A program made the position numbers and the translations under genes. Of a DNA stretch of 29,140 nt, positions 1 to 7,618 are shown in pieces. The first letter of the stretch is position 1. Each line of letters begins with the position of its first letter. The stretch is from an uncultured Bacteroidales bacterium (lineage in GTDB: Bacteria > Bacteroidota > Bacteroidia > Bacteroidales > Lentimicrobiaceae). The stretch is from the NCBI GenBank assembly GCA_937894795.1, contig CALCQV010000148.1, positions 1 to 29,140 of the forward strand, given 5' to 3'. A model generated the notes under the pieces. The model ran no database searches. It worked only from the letters and a program-made list of their open reading frames with translations, and was not told where the DNA came from.

Positions 1-1667
1 ATGGCAGGTGTGTAGGTGCGGTAGGCCAGTCCCATGATCCGGTCAGAAATGTTTTTCTTTTCTGACTTTGTGGGCCGCAGGAAGAGAGATGATGCCACCG
101 GCAACCAGGTAAGGCCCATGATCATGGCACCAATGATGGCAAAGCAGAATGAAAGGGCCATCGGCTTGAACATCTTCCCCTCGACCCCCGTGAGCGACAG
201 CACCGGAATGAACACTATAAGGATGATCACCTGGCCGAAGATGGCTGATTTCATCATCTTTGATGCCCCCTCAAACGAGATCCTGTCCATGAGTGAAGTG
301 CGCTCTTCGCCTGTTGCGTCCATGAGTTCGCTCTTACCCGTCGATATCTTCAGTGCGATAAACTCCACAATGATGACCGCCCCATCAATGATAATCCCGA
401 AGTCAAGAGCACCCAGACTCATCAGGTTGGCATCAATGCCAAAGATGAACATCATTGAGATGGTGAACAACAGGGCCAGCGGAATCATGGATGTGATGAC
501 CAGTGCGGAGCGTATATTGCCTAACAGCATCATAACCGTGATCATCACAATCAAGGCACCCAGAATCAGGTTTTCAACCACCGTGAAGGTTGTCTTGGCC
601 ACCAGCTCACTGCGGTCGACAATAGGATTGATAGTCACCCCTTCGGGCAGATTCGTCTGTATTTCGGCCACCCGCTCCTTAACCTGCTTAATGACCTCCT
701 TTGAGTCGGCATTCTTGAGCATCATCACCTGGCCCAGAATGGTCTCACCCTTTCCGTTGGCCGTAATGGCGCCATACCTGTTGGCATAGCCGAACTTCAC
801 CGATGCAATGTTCTTTATAAGAACAGGAACACCATCCACATTTTTGACTACAATATTCTCAATATCCTCTACTGATTTCACCTGCCCGTCGCCCCTGATG
901 AAATAGCTCTGGTTGGTTTTCTCTATATACGAACCGCCCGATATGCTGTTATTCGCCTCCAGCGCATGGAACACCTCCATGAGGGTGATATCCATTGCCA
1001 GCAGTTGTGCAGGGACCACGGCCACCTCATATTGCTTCAGATAGCCGCCCCAGCTGTTTATCTCAACCACCCCGTTTATGCCCGACAAGCGCCTCTTTAT
1101 CACCCAATCCTGTATCGTGCGCAGGTCGGTGGCAGTATACTTATCTTCATAGCCCGGCTTCGTATCCAGCGTATATTGATAAATCTCACCCAATCCCGTG
1201 GTTATGGGCCCCATTTCAGGTTCACCAAAACCTTCAGGAATCTTTGCCGAGGCACTTTTTATCTTTTCAGCGATAAGCTGCCGAGGCAGATAGGTACCCA
1301 GATCATCCTCAAAAACGATGGTAACCAATGAGATGCCAAACTTGGAAACCGACCTTATCTCCTTCACCCCCGGCAGGTTTGCCATCTCCATCTCAACAGG
1401 AGCCGTGATATACTGCTCAATCTCCTGGGTCGACAAGTTGCCCGAGGTAGTGATCACCTGCACCTGGTTGTTGGTAATATCAGGCACGGCACCCACTGAA
1501 ATCCTGAATACGGCATATATGCCAAAAGCCGCAACCGTCAAAGTAAAAAGAATAACAATCAGTTTATTCTTAATGCTAAAGTCAATTATCTTCTCAAGCA
1601 TACCATTCCATATCTGTATGTTAGCGGCACCATTACGCCCAAACCGCGAATAAGGTGACCAACTCAT
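1..1667 (-). CDS. CzcA/CusA-family heavy-metal RND efflux pump, N-terminal part
   Basis: Inner-membrane proton-driven transporter of the HME-RND family, which exports metal cations (Cu/Ag or Co/Zn/Cd) through a tripartite complex. About 555 residues are present and the 3' end lies outside the window. The first helix follows MLEKIIDFSIKNKL. The periplasmic porter region contains the typical GAVPDITNNQVQV segment. The transmembrane helix 4 motif LDFGIIIDGAVIIVE carries the paired acidic residues of metal RND pumps. The metal-selective residues of the central domain lie beyond the edge, so the substrate is not decided. The ATG at 1667 gives a 22-residue extension; the ATG at 1601 (MLEKII) matches the usual family start and may be the real one. 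The exported DUF6448-type gene lies just upstream on the same strand, which suggests co-transcription. Confidence 0.93.
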   Translation of the reverse strand, partial: MSWSPYSRFGRNGAANIQIWNGMLEKIIDFSIKNKLIVILFTLTVAAFGIYAVFRISVGAVPDITNNQVQVITTSGNLSTQEIEQYITAPVEMEMANLPGVKEIRSVSKFGISLVTIVFEDDLGTYLPRQLIAEKIKSASAKIPEGFGEPEMGPITTGLGEIYQYTLDTKPGYEDKYTATDLRTIQDWVIKRRLSGINGVVEINSWGGYLKQYEVAVVPAQLLAMDITLMEVFHALEANNSISGGSYIEKTNQSYFIRGDGQVKSVEDIENIVVKNVDGVPVLIKNIASVKFGYANRYGAITANGKGETILGQVMMLKNADSKEVIKQVKERVAEIQTNLPEGVTINPIVDRSELVAKTTFTVVENLILGALIVMITVMMLLGNIRSALVITSMIPLALLFTISMMFIFGIDANLMSLGALDFGIIIDGAVIIVEFIALKISTGKSELMDATGEERTSLMDRISFEGASKMMKSAIFGQVIILIVFIPVLSLTGVEGKMFKPMALSFCFAIIGAMIMGLTWLPVASSLFLRPTKSEKKNISDRIMGLAYRTYTPA

Positions 1668-1698
1668 CGTTCACACAAATATAAAAAGAAAATTGAGT

Positions 1699-2235
1699 TT
1701 AGCTATCAGTTTTTATGTTCCCCATGCCCGACACTGTGTTCAGCCAGGCTACCTTGTTGTACTTATCCCTGATCACCTTGTAAATATGCCCATTCAGGCC
1801 TGCCAATAATTCATCTACATCCTTGTCGGCAATGGCTTTATCGCTCATAACCACAATAGGCTTGGTGGTACCTGCCGGTTTTAGCCCGGTATAGGGGGCT
1901 CCTTCTGTTTCGCGGTGAAGGCGTACCAGCGTTTCCAGAAAATGCTTTTCCACTATCTGATAAATTTCCTTATCGCCCGTCCTGAGGTTGTAGGTCTTGC
2001 TGAACAGTACTTTTATTTCCGGTTTCTGATCGGCCGATATCCACTTCAGCACCAGATTTACGTTGTTTGTCTCCAGTGCTTTAACGGCATCCTTGATTAC
2101 CGGGCCATCGTATGAATCGCAATGTGCGGATGATGTGAGCGGCAGGGCCAGCATTAAGCTGAACAATATGCTGAGCATAATAGCCTTAACAGATATGTGG
2201 TTGTGGTTACGCGGATTTTGTTCTTTTGTCTTCAT
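1699..2235 (-). CDS. small exported DUF6448-type protein
   Basis: 178 residues with an N-terminal signal peptide: basic and polar start, hydrophobic stretch at about residues 18-34, cleavage likely after SSA (residue 37). The mature protein starts HCDSYDGPVIKDA and contains ETLVRLHRETEGAPYTGLKP. I recognise both segments as those of the DUF6448 family; this is from memory of the family. The function is unknown. It ends 31 bp before the start of the metal RND pump on the same strand, so it is probably periplasmic and linked to metal efflux (inference). Its ATG overlaps the final TGA of the degraded regulator upstream, as in a translationally coupled pair, so it may once have been controlled by that regulator. 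Confidence 0.78.
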   Translation of the reverse strand: MKTKEQNPRNHNHISVKAIMLSILFSLMLALPLTSSAHCDSYDGPVIKDAVKALETNNVNLVLKWISADQKPEIKVLFSKTYNLRTGDKEIYQIVEKHFLETLVRLHRETEGAPYTGLKPAGTTKPIVVMSDKAIADKDVDELLAGLNGHIYKVIRDKYNKVAWLNTVSGMGNIKTDS

Positions 2236-2568
2236 GATTCAATTGGATCGGTTATATAGCCATGGTTTTCCGCTGTATGCGAAGAAAAGATCTCCTTCTG
2301 CCGCAGTCCGTAGTAACCCACCAGGATAATAAAGGCAGAGAGCTACAGGAAGGGGCTGTGGAGCAAAAACAGCGAAATGATATAAACCTGCAAATGCCTG
2401 ATCCCCAACAGCAGCTTACCGGCAGAGAAGGCATACAGGGCAGTAGCCAGTCCCAGATACACCAACCAGTACAATAGCACCCTGTCGGGCAATGCCCTGG
2501 GCTTTTTCTGCAACAGCAGCGCCGAAAAACAATGCATTGAAAGCAGCAATCAGGAAAATAACATTCAT
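2232..2568 (-). pseudogene. degraded N-terminal membrane part of an AraC-type regulator
   Basis: Read on the minus strand, the ATG at 2568 opens MNVIFLIAAFNALFFGA. The frame then has to slip by one base near 2520 to continue as ALLLQKKPRALPDRVLLYW, LVYLGLATALYAFSAGKLLL and further hydrophobic segments. A TAG at 2343-2345 interrupts this frame, after which the same frame resumes as AFIILVGYYGLRQKEIFSS and ends at a TGA (2232-2234) overlapping the next gene. GYYGLRQKEIF resembles the segment that follows the last membrane helix in Bacteroidota AraC regulators with a multi-helix membrane sensor. Several helices and the whole DNA-binding domain are absent, so this looks like a relic with an internal deletion. 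The family call rests on that motif and the hydrophobic pattern. Confidence 0.55.
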
Positions 2569-2703
2569 AATTGGGATTATAGGGATACAACGTTAGGGAA
2601 TTATGACTAGAAAAAGCAGTCAGCACTGAGACCGCAGCCGATAGTTCTCAAAAAATAAATCAATCGAGATATACTAATAATATTTATCCTGCGTTTCTTG
2701 TCA

Positions 2704-2711
2704 TATCTTTG
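2704..2711 (+). promoter_or_regulatory. Bacteroidota -7 box upstream of the 2731 gene
   Basis: TATCTTTG fits the phylum consensus TAnnTTTG exactly. It ends 19 bp before the ATG at 2731, leaving a short leader. No clean TTTG -33 box lies at the expected distance; the region there is AT-rich (ATTTA). The call rests on the -7 match. Confidence 0.5.
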
Positions 2712-2730
2712 AAAACCATATAACCTTATT

Positions 2731-4155
2731 ATGAAAAAGAACATAATCAGTCTTACATCCTTACTGTCAGCAATTCTGCTGTTTTCTGTCACCGTCGGTG
2801 CCCAAATAACCAACCACTACGACCTTTCAGCGTATAAACTTCCTGATTACAGATACAGGCAGCTGATAACTAATTTTGAATTATCAGGTGCCAATAATTC
2901 TGATAACCTGGACGACCAAAAGTTTTTAAACCGTTCTATTGATGGCAATATCGGAGCCAATTACTATTCCTACCTGAATAGCAGAAAAACACAGCGCACT
3001 CATTACCTCAGCTTCAACTTCCGTGGATATTCATTCCATGATGAGGATCCAATCGAATATTGTGACAATTCCAGCGTATATTCATCGCTTAACTACCAGC
3101 TTTACAATAAGCGTTATTTCGCGAATAAAACATTCCTGGTAACCGGTGTTTATGCACGTTACCATTTTGGCCATATCGGGGACTCCTTTGAGAACCAGGA
3201 TACTATCAATCTGACAGGAGATGCCACAACCAATGAACATACCGTGACGGTAAGTATACCACTGGGATTTGGCTTTGGCAGAATTGAACAGGTGCAGGAC
3301 TACCATGAGGCTATTTACATTTACGAAGACCTGCTTAAAAGCCAACGGGCCGTTGCCGGAAAATCAGAGGAGGAAGTGATGGAACTGGCAACCCTGATAT
3401 CTCGGTTAAAAAACCAACGATACTTTGATTCCCGCATCAAAAACATACAGGACATTGAAACCCTTGATTCCTTCCTGATTGCAAATAATTACAAAACACT
3501 GTCCGATGCCCGTTATTTTGCCACACTGGTGGATAACTGGAACTTTGTTACACATTTTGTAAGAGAAAGCGGCACTTCCATTTCACTTGAAGTGGCCCCT
3601 GAATACGACTATTACCAAAACAAAAGGATATTAAACCCGGCTGATTTCAGATATAAACATAAAAGAGGGTCCTATGGCATTGGAGGAGGAATTTTATTTG
3701 AGCATCGCATGCCACTGAACCTTTACTGGCAGGCCAATACCACTGTGCGGGCAATGGCAGGATATATGGAGAGAACCTTTAAAGTAACAGATACCATTGT
3801 TCATTCTGATTATACAAGCAGCTCCCCTGAACTAAACATGTACCTGACCCAGTCGCTTGAGTATTACCCCAATACACGAACAAGGATGACCGCGTCATTT
3901 ATCGCCCAATATGATAAGTACTTTGAGGAGAAGGATGTTGATACAGACTTCATAATGCTCCCCACCAGACAAAATATCCGCACCGGCTTATCGCTGATGG
4001 TTGACTATTACATTTCCCAAAGACTAAGACTCAATGCAAGCTCGTCCGTTTACTATAGCAACTATACTATTGAAAGCATATCCGGTATCCCCGCTCAGGA
4101 AAGTGATCGCTTCAATTCAGGGTTTAATGTAAGGCTGGAGTATAGCATATTCTAG
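2731..4155 (+). CDS. exported outer-membrane-barrel-like protein of unknown function
   Basis: 474 residues. A signal peptide covers residues 1-24 (lysines, hydrophobic core, ending VTVGAQ). The mature protein has many alternating aromatic/polar strands (for example THYLSFNFRGYSF, SISLEVAPEYDYY, LRLNASSSVYYSNY) and ends in EYSIF. A terminal Phe after an amphipathic strand is the usual signal for outer-membrane insertion. A charged segment in the middle (about residues 195-265: EEEVMELATLISRLKNQRYF and following) looks helical and could be a plug or periplasmic insert. I do not recognise a named family. It is a single-gene unit: a -7 box lies just upstream, and a heptamer repeat array starts at the stop codon, which is TAG. 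Confidence 0.8.
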   Translation: MKKNIISLTSLLSAILLFSVTVGAQITNHYDLSAYKLPDYRYRQLITNFELSGANNSDNLDDQKFLNRSIDGNIGANYYSYLNSRKTQRTHYLSFNFRGYSFHDEDPIEYCDNSSVYSSLNYQLYNKRYFANKTFLVTGVYARYHFGHIGDSFENQDTINLTGDATTNEHTVTVSIPLGFGFGRIEQVQDYHEAIYIYEDLLKSQRAVAGKSEEEVMELATLISRLKNQRYFDSRIKNIQDIETLDSFLIANNYKTLSDARYFATLVDNWNFVTHFVRESGTSISLEVAPEYDYYQNKRILNPADFRYKHKRGSYGIGGGILFEHRMPLNLYWQANTTVRAMAGYMERTFKVTDTIVHSDYTSSSPELNMYLTQSLEYYPNTRTRMTASFIAQYDKYFEEKDVDTDFIMLPTRQNIRTGLSLMVDYYISQRLRLNASSSVYYSNYTIESISGIPAQESDRFNSGFNVRLEYSIF

Positions 4156-4182
4156 TTCTGCGTTCAGTGTTCGGCGTTTAGC
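4155..4182 (+). repeat. four phased GTTC heptamers at a stop codon
   Basis: GTTCTGC, GTTCAGT, GTTCGGC and GTTTAGC follow each other with an exact 7-base period. The first base is the last base of the TAG stop of the preceding gene. Similar arrays occur at other gene ends in the window. Confidence 0.75.
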
Positions 4183-4267
4183 TGACACCCCACCCAGTCA
4201 CCATATTACAATCCTAAACAGGAAAAAACAGAAAAATAAGGAAAATTTAAACTGTTGGTTGTGTATA

Positions 4268-4303
4268 ACAACTATAAGTAGGGCAATTACAACTATAAGT
4301 AGG
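4268..4303 (+). promoter_or_regulatory. tandem 15-bp direct repeat, candidate operator
   Basis: ACAACTATAAGTAGG occurs at 4268-4282 and again, identical, at 4289-4303. The starts are 21 bp apart, two helical turns, so both copies face the same side of the DNA. They end 9 bp before the -33 box of the promoter for the downstream XRE-type gene. The position suits an activator or an autoregulating DNA-binding protein; the protein encoded downstream is the obvious candidate (inference). Confidence 0.6.
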
Positions 4304-4312
4304 CGTTTTTTC

Positions 4313-4344
4313 TTTGATTCAGCATGGGCGGGGAGATAACTTTG
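4313..4344 (+). promoter_or_regulatory. Bacteroidota-type promoter of the HTH-pentapeptide gene
   Basis: TTTG at 4313-4316, a 20-bp spacer, then TAACTTTG at 4337-4344. This matches the phylum consensus TTTG-N19/20-TAnnTTTG. Transcription would start near 4350, leaving a leader of about 20 bases before the ATG at 4373. Confidence 0.7.
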
Positions 4345-4372
4345 TGGCATCAAAAAACTTAATAACTTTATC

Positions 4373-5284
4373 ATGATGGAAACACAGAAAATCGGTCTTA
4401 GAATAGCCGAAGCACGTAAAAGGATAAAACTTTCACAAAATGAACTAGCCCAACGCCTTTTCATTAGTCCGCAGGCTGTCAGCAAATGGGAAAGAGGAGA
4501 GTCAATGCCTGACATAACCTCCTTTATCCGCCTGGCTGAAGTGCTGGGTGTGGATCTTAACTATTTCTCGGGGAATCCTGATTCACAGGTTGCCGAAAAG
4601 AGTTCCGCTGAAACAACAGAAAATGAACCTTCGCCTTCATCCGATGAGGCACCCGCTGCCATTCAGAAAAAGAAGATCAGCTGGGATATGTCGCGAGGGA
4701 ACTGGGCAGATGCTGATTTTTCGGGCCTTAAGAACCTGCATGAACGATTCAGCGCTTCCAATATGCAGCGCTGCCGGTTTGTGGGTTCTGACATGAAAAG
4801 CCTGCTGCTGAAAAGTAATAATGTGGGCCGTTGTGATTTCTCAGGATCCGACTTCACCGGAAGCCATATCCAGTACTCCACTTTGTCGGATAACCAGTTT
4901 GCAGGCTGCTTGCTGAAAGAGACAAAATTTACCGGAAGCACCATTACCGGCTGCGACTTTACAAATGCCGACTTTACAGAGGTGACATTCAAATCGTCGA
5001 GCCTGGATAAAAACAGCATCAGCAACGCTATCCTGAAGCGTACCTCATTTCTTAACACCTCTCTTGCCAACATGGTGTTTGAGGGTGATATTGAAGAATG
5101 TTCGTTTGAGAACTGCGGCTTTGCAAAAGTGAAATTCCACAATGCCCGTCTGATTAATACTTTCTTTAAGAACAACAGAAAACTGAAGAAGGTGGAGTTT
5201 GTCAACTGCCGGGCCGACCGGATAACGTATGCCTTTCTTAAAAGCAACCAGGCTGATGTTAGTGGGATTACGGTGATGGAATGA
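4373..5284 (+). CDS. XRE helix-turn-helix protein fused to pentapeptide-like repeats
   Basis: 303 residues. Residues 9-63 form an XRE/Cro helix-turn-helix (IAEARKRIKLSQNELAQRLF, then ISPQAVSKWERGESMPD). A Ser/Glu/Pro-rich linker covers about 64-103. From about 110 to 290 there are five-residue repeats of the pentapeptide type, with an aromatic or Leu at the centre (CDFSGSDFTGS, CDFTNADFTEVTF, CSFENCGFAKVKF); such repeats fold as a square beta-helix. The family role is sequence-specific DNA binding by the first domain; the role of the beta-helix is unknown, possibly protein contacts or DNA mimicry (inference). Starts at 4373 and 4376 are both possible (MM). The gene has its own promoter and an upstream tandem repeat, and appears monocistronic. 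Confidence 0.85.
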   Translation: MMETQKIGLRIAEARKRIKLSQNELAQRLFISPQAVSKWERGESMPDITSFIRLAEVLGVDLNYFSGNPDSQVAEKSSAETTENEPSPSSDEAPAAIQKKKISWDMSRGNWADADFSGLKNLHERFSASNMQRCRFVGSDMKSLLLKSNNVGRCDFSGSDFTGSHIQYSTLSDNQFAGCLLKETKFTGSTITGCDFTNADFTEVTFKSSSLDKNSISNAILKRTSFLNTSLANMVFEGDIEECSFENCGFAKVKFHNARLINTFFKNNRKLKKVEFVNCRADRITYAFLKSNQADVSGITVME

Positions 5285-5382
5285 AAAGCCAGACGAGTTT
5301 AGCATTTAGGGTTCGGGGCGCTCCGTAGGAGCGAAATATCGGAAGCCCCGTAGGGACATAGAAGCACCTGCGGTGCAATAAT

Positions 5383-5547
5383 GAGATTTCTCGCTACGCT
5401 CGAAATGACGAGGGCTTCGCTATCATAAGGGAAGGAAAAGGGGAGGCAGAAAGGGCGGCGTTGCCGCCCTTTCTGCCTCCCCTTTTCCTAAATAAACACG
5501 ACGATGGTACGTCATTCCGATTCCGATGAAATCGGAAGAGGAATCTC
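5383..5547. repeat. composite palindromic element, copy A
   Basis: The left end (GAGATTTCTCGCTACGCTCG, then AAATGACG) and right end (CGTCATTCCGATTCCGATGA ... GAGGAATCTC) are imperfect inverted copies. Between them sits a perfect 27-bp hairpin. Related copies lie at 11986-12078 and 20491-20545. Copies A and C share the left end and the following CGAGGG.TTC.CTATCATA stretch. The structure resembles a non-autonomous, MITE/REP-like dispersed element. Confidence 0.65.
5433..5489. repeat. perfect 27-bp hairpin with 3-base loop
   Basis: The left arm 5433-5459 (starts AGGAAAAGGGGAGG, ends AAGGGCGGC) is exactly complementary to the right arm 5463-5489, with loop GTT. It lies inside the larger palindromic element. 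There is no T-tract next to it, so it is not a standard intrinsic terminator, although it could stop or stabilise transcripts from either side. Confidence 0.85.
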
Positions 5548-5580
5548 AACCTTGTCAGCGTTCCCAATAGATCGGGATTC

Positions 5581-5669
5581 AACAATTTTGAACCACTTTG
5601 AACAATTTTGAACCACTTTGAACCACTTTAAACCACCTTGAACAATGTTGAACTAATTTGAACAATTTG
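5581..5669. repeat. ten-base periodic array downstream of fic
   Basis: Nine consecutive ten-base units: AACAATTTTG, AACCACTTTG, AACAATTTTG, AACCACTTTG, AACCACTTTA, AACCACCTTG, AACAATGTTG, AACTAATTTG, AACAATTTGC. The AAC start and TTG end stay in register throughout, so the period equals about one DNA turn. The array ends 24 bp beyond the stop codon of the minus-strand Fic gene. Confidence 0.9.
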
Positions 5670-5693
5670 CCCCCCCCGGCGTGGATGTTAGTT

Positions 5694-7262
5694 CTAGAGA
5701 AGCAAAAAAATTTCCTTAAACCGTTCTTCTATCATTTGAATTTCGGTAGTGTTTAGTTTAACAAATTCCTTTTCTTTGGCGCGTTGGGATAGCCGGCCGT
5801 TGTTTTGTTCCAGAAATCTAACCAGCAAGGCTACTGTTTTATCGGGCATTTCAAATTCATCATCGAGGTAACGCTTGAACTCATCGTATCTGGTGAGGTA
5901 TTCTATCTCCTTAGGGATGATATTGTCAAGGGTATCTTTCACACAATCGTAAAGAAATTCCGCCTGACGGGTAGCATCAAAAAACCTGTAATAATTGATG
6001 GTATTATTTTTTACCTCTATGTTATGATCTTTTGTTTCTGTCCACTCAATGAAATCAAGCAAAGGAAGGGAAAAGGACTCCAAAACCTTCCGGTATTGGC
6101 TTATATTATTCAGTATGGAAGATGAAACAGGGAAGATCATTCCCTGATGTGCAAATTGCTTTTTTGCCAAAATATGGTGAATGAGGTACCTGTGAATACG
6201 TCCGTTTCCATCAGCAAAAGGATGTATAAAGACGAAGCCGAAGGCTACAATCGCAGCCGCAAGTACCGCATCAAATGAGCTTCGCGTGAGCAGGCCGGTT
6301 GTTCTTATAAGTCCGTCAACCAAAACATCAATATCCTGCCATTTGGCAGAAATATGATCGGGCAGAGGTTCAGCGGTAATACGATCATGTTCACCAATAA
6401 AACCTCCCTTTTTGCGGAAACCCATCTCGGTAAAGCGTTCATTTTCGATAACTATCTGTTGCAATCGAACCAATTCCTCCCTGGTCAGGTCATTTGCTCC
6501 TGCCTGAGCTATGGCATTTCCCCAACGTGCCGCACGACTGCTTTTAGGACTTTCGCCTTCAATGCTGAAAGAAGCCCTGGAATCTTTGAGCAGCAGGAAA
6601 GCAGATGCCCGCATAAGGATATCTTTACGGATTTCACTCAGATAATCTCGCTTTTGTCCTGATAGCTGAGCCGCTATGTATGTTTCCAGTTTTTCTGTTT
6701 TACGGATCAAAGGACAAAAGTCGGGATTTCCCGGTAAGTTATTGATAACAAGATGGCGTGGCGATTTTACACCTTCCACTGCATATTGCAATCTGTCATC
6801 AATAACAGGTATATATTGCTTTCTGGCCTCGAGATTCATTTGTTTCAACTCCCTGCCATTTACCCATTCAAGCAGAAACCATATTCTGCGGCTGTATTGC
6901 CCCAAAGGTTCAAAGCTTACCAACTGAGTGAGTTCACTTTCGTTATAATGATCGGCAAGGAAACGAAAAACTAAAAGATTCACTCCTTCATACTTCAAAG
7001 CAAACACAAGGTGTTTGTACAACGCCTGTATCTCAGTTATATCCTCATGATCATCTGGCAGATACTTATTGGGAAATACTTTCCATTTCTCCGTTTGGTA
7101 GCTTTTATTTTGCCGCGATACCAATGCCGCGGGATAAGGTACGGGCATTGGAAGATTCTTACGGGCGATTATAGCCGCATATCCGACAATAAAACCGGCT
7201 TCCGGCACCAATTCACCATGAAAAACGGGCGTATAATGAGAAAAATGGGTGCTAATATCCAT
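5694..7262 (-). CDS. Fic-family protein (probable AMP transferase, class II)
   Basis: 522 residues from the ATG at 7262. The frame is open further upstream (to 7370), but that extension has no family character and overlaps a repeat, so I chose MDISTHF. The Fic core motif HPFADGNGRIHR is complete at residues 347-358, with the catalytic His347 and the phosphate-binding GNGR. An inhibitory-helix motif of the (S/T)xxxE(G/N) type, S231-F-S-I-E-G236, precedes the core; this marks class II, in which a helix before the Fic fold blocks ATP binding. Known members transfer AMP to hydroxyl side chains of target proteins; the target here cannot be told. The N-terminal 200 residues are unassigned. The gene stands alone. 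GGGTGC-type repeats overlap and precede the start codon. Confidence 0.88.
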   Translation of the reverse strand: MDISTHFSHYTPVFHGELVPEAGFIVGYAAIIARKNLPMPVPYPAALVSRQNKSYQTEKWKVFPNKYLPDDHEDITEIQALYKHLVFALKYEGVNLLVFRFLADHYNESELTQLVSFEPLGQYSRRIWFLLEWVNGRELKQMNLEARKQYIPVIDDRLQYAVEGVKSPRHLVINNLPGNPDFCPLIRKTEKLETYIAAQLSGQKRDYLSEIRKDILMRASAFLLLKDSRASFSIEGESPKSSRAARWGNAIAQAGANDLTREELVRLQQIVIENERFTEMGFRKKGGFIGEHDRITAEPLPDHISAKWQDIDVLVDGLIRTTGLLTRSSFDAVLAAAIVAFGFVFIHPFADGNGRIHRYLIHHILAKKQFAHQGMIFPVSSSILNNISQYRKVLESFSLPLLDFIEWTETKDHNIEVKNNTINYYRFFDATRQAEFLYDCVKDTLDNIIPKEIEYLTRYDEFKRYLDDEFEMPDKTVALLVRFLEQNNGRLSQRAKEKEFVKLNTTEIQMIEERFKEIFLLL

Positions 7263-7393
7263 AAAGCAAGAATTTTGAGTGCACAGAGCAAGGTACCATC
7301 CTGCCCTAAACAGGTGCAATATACAATAAAAACGGGTGCGATATGAGAATAATGGGTGCGATTTTGGCAATATGAAGAAAAATGGGTGCTATA
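7219..7393. repeat. spaced GGGTGC repeats over the fic start
   Basis: Six imperfect copies of AAAANGGGTGC(N)ATAT, with the GGG of each copy at about 7227, 7247, 7312, 7334, 7354 and 7384. Intervals of 20, 20 and 30 bp put several on one face of the helix. The first two lie inside the first codons of fic. They could be regulator sites or a decaying tandem repeat. Confidence 0.5.
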
Positions 7394-7618
7394 CAGGCAA
7401 CCCCCAGCGGGGGTGTCAGTATGGTAAAAAACATAGCACAGATCCACTCCCCTTTCTCAACCCTCTCGTCCTTCTCAATCTTCTCGTTTTGCAATAGAAG
7501 ACCTCCCCGGCGAAGCATAGAGTTTAGTACATAAGGTTCAGCGGGCTCACCTCATCCCTAAATCCCTTCTCCTCAAAGCCTGTCCCCAATAGATCGGGGA
7601 ACAATAAACAAAGAGGTC
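7263..7618. other. intergenic region upstream of fic
   Basis: No supported gene. It contains the GGGTGC repeats, then a 29-base segment (7548-7576, CACCTCATCCCTAAATCCC and following) that recurs exactly in reverse complement at 20590-20618. After that comes a CCTGTCCCCAATAGATCGGG motif of a dispersed family, also found near 10460 and 28920. The open reading frames here are low-quality, repeat-driven sequence. Confidence 0.7.

Larger units (their letters stand above)
5285..5693. other. gene-free region packed with small repeats
   Basis: No credible gene. It holds, in order: a short heptamer run (GTTTAGC/ATTTAGG/GTTCGGG, 5297-5317); a repeat of the type GGAGCGAAATATCG with CCCCGTAGGGA (5315-5356); a palindromic element (5383-5547) with a perfect internal hairpin; a short CAATAGATCGGGATT motif (5568-5582); and a ten-base periodic array (5581-5669). 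Confidence 0.8.

Noticed and set aside
34..789. Plus-strand reading frame of 251 codons at the left edge
   Set aside because: It is antisense to the conserved RND pump sequence, which explains its hydrophobic composition.
5581..5669. Possible CRISPR array
   Set aside because: The repeated units are ten bases long with no spacers, far below CRISPR repeat and spacer sizes, and no cas gene is in the window.
7306..7518. Short minus-strand frames upstream of fic
   Set aside because: They are built from the GGGTGC repeat and other low-complexity DNA, with no family resemblance.
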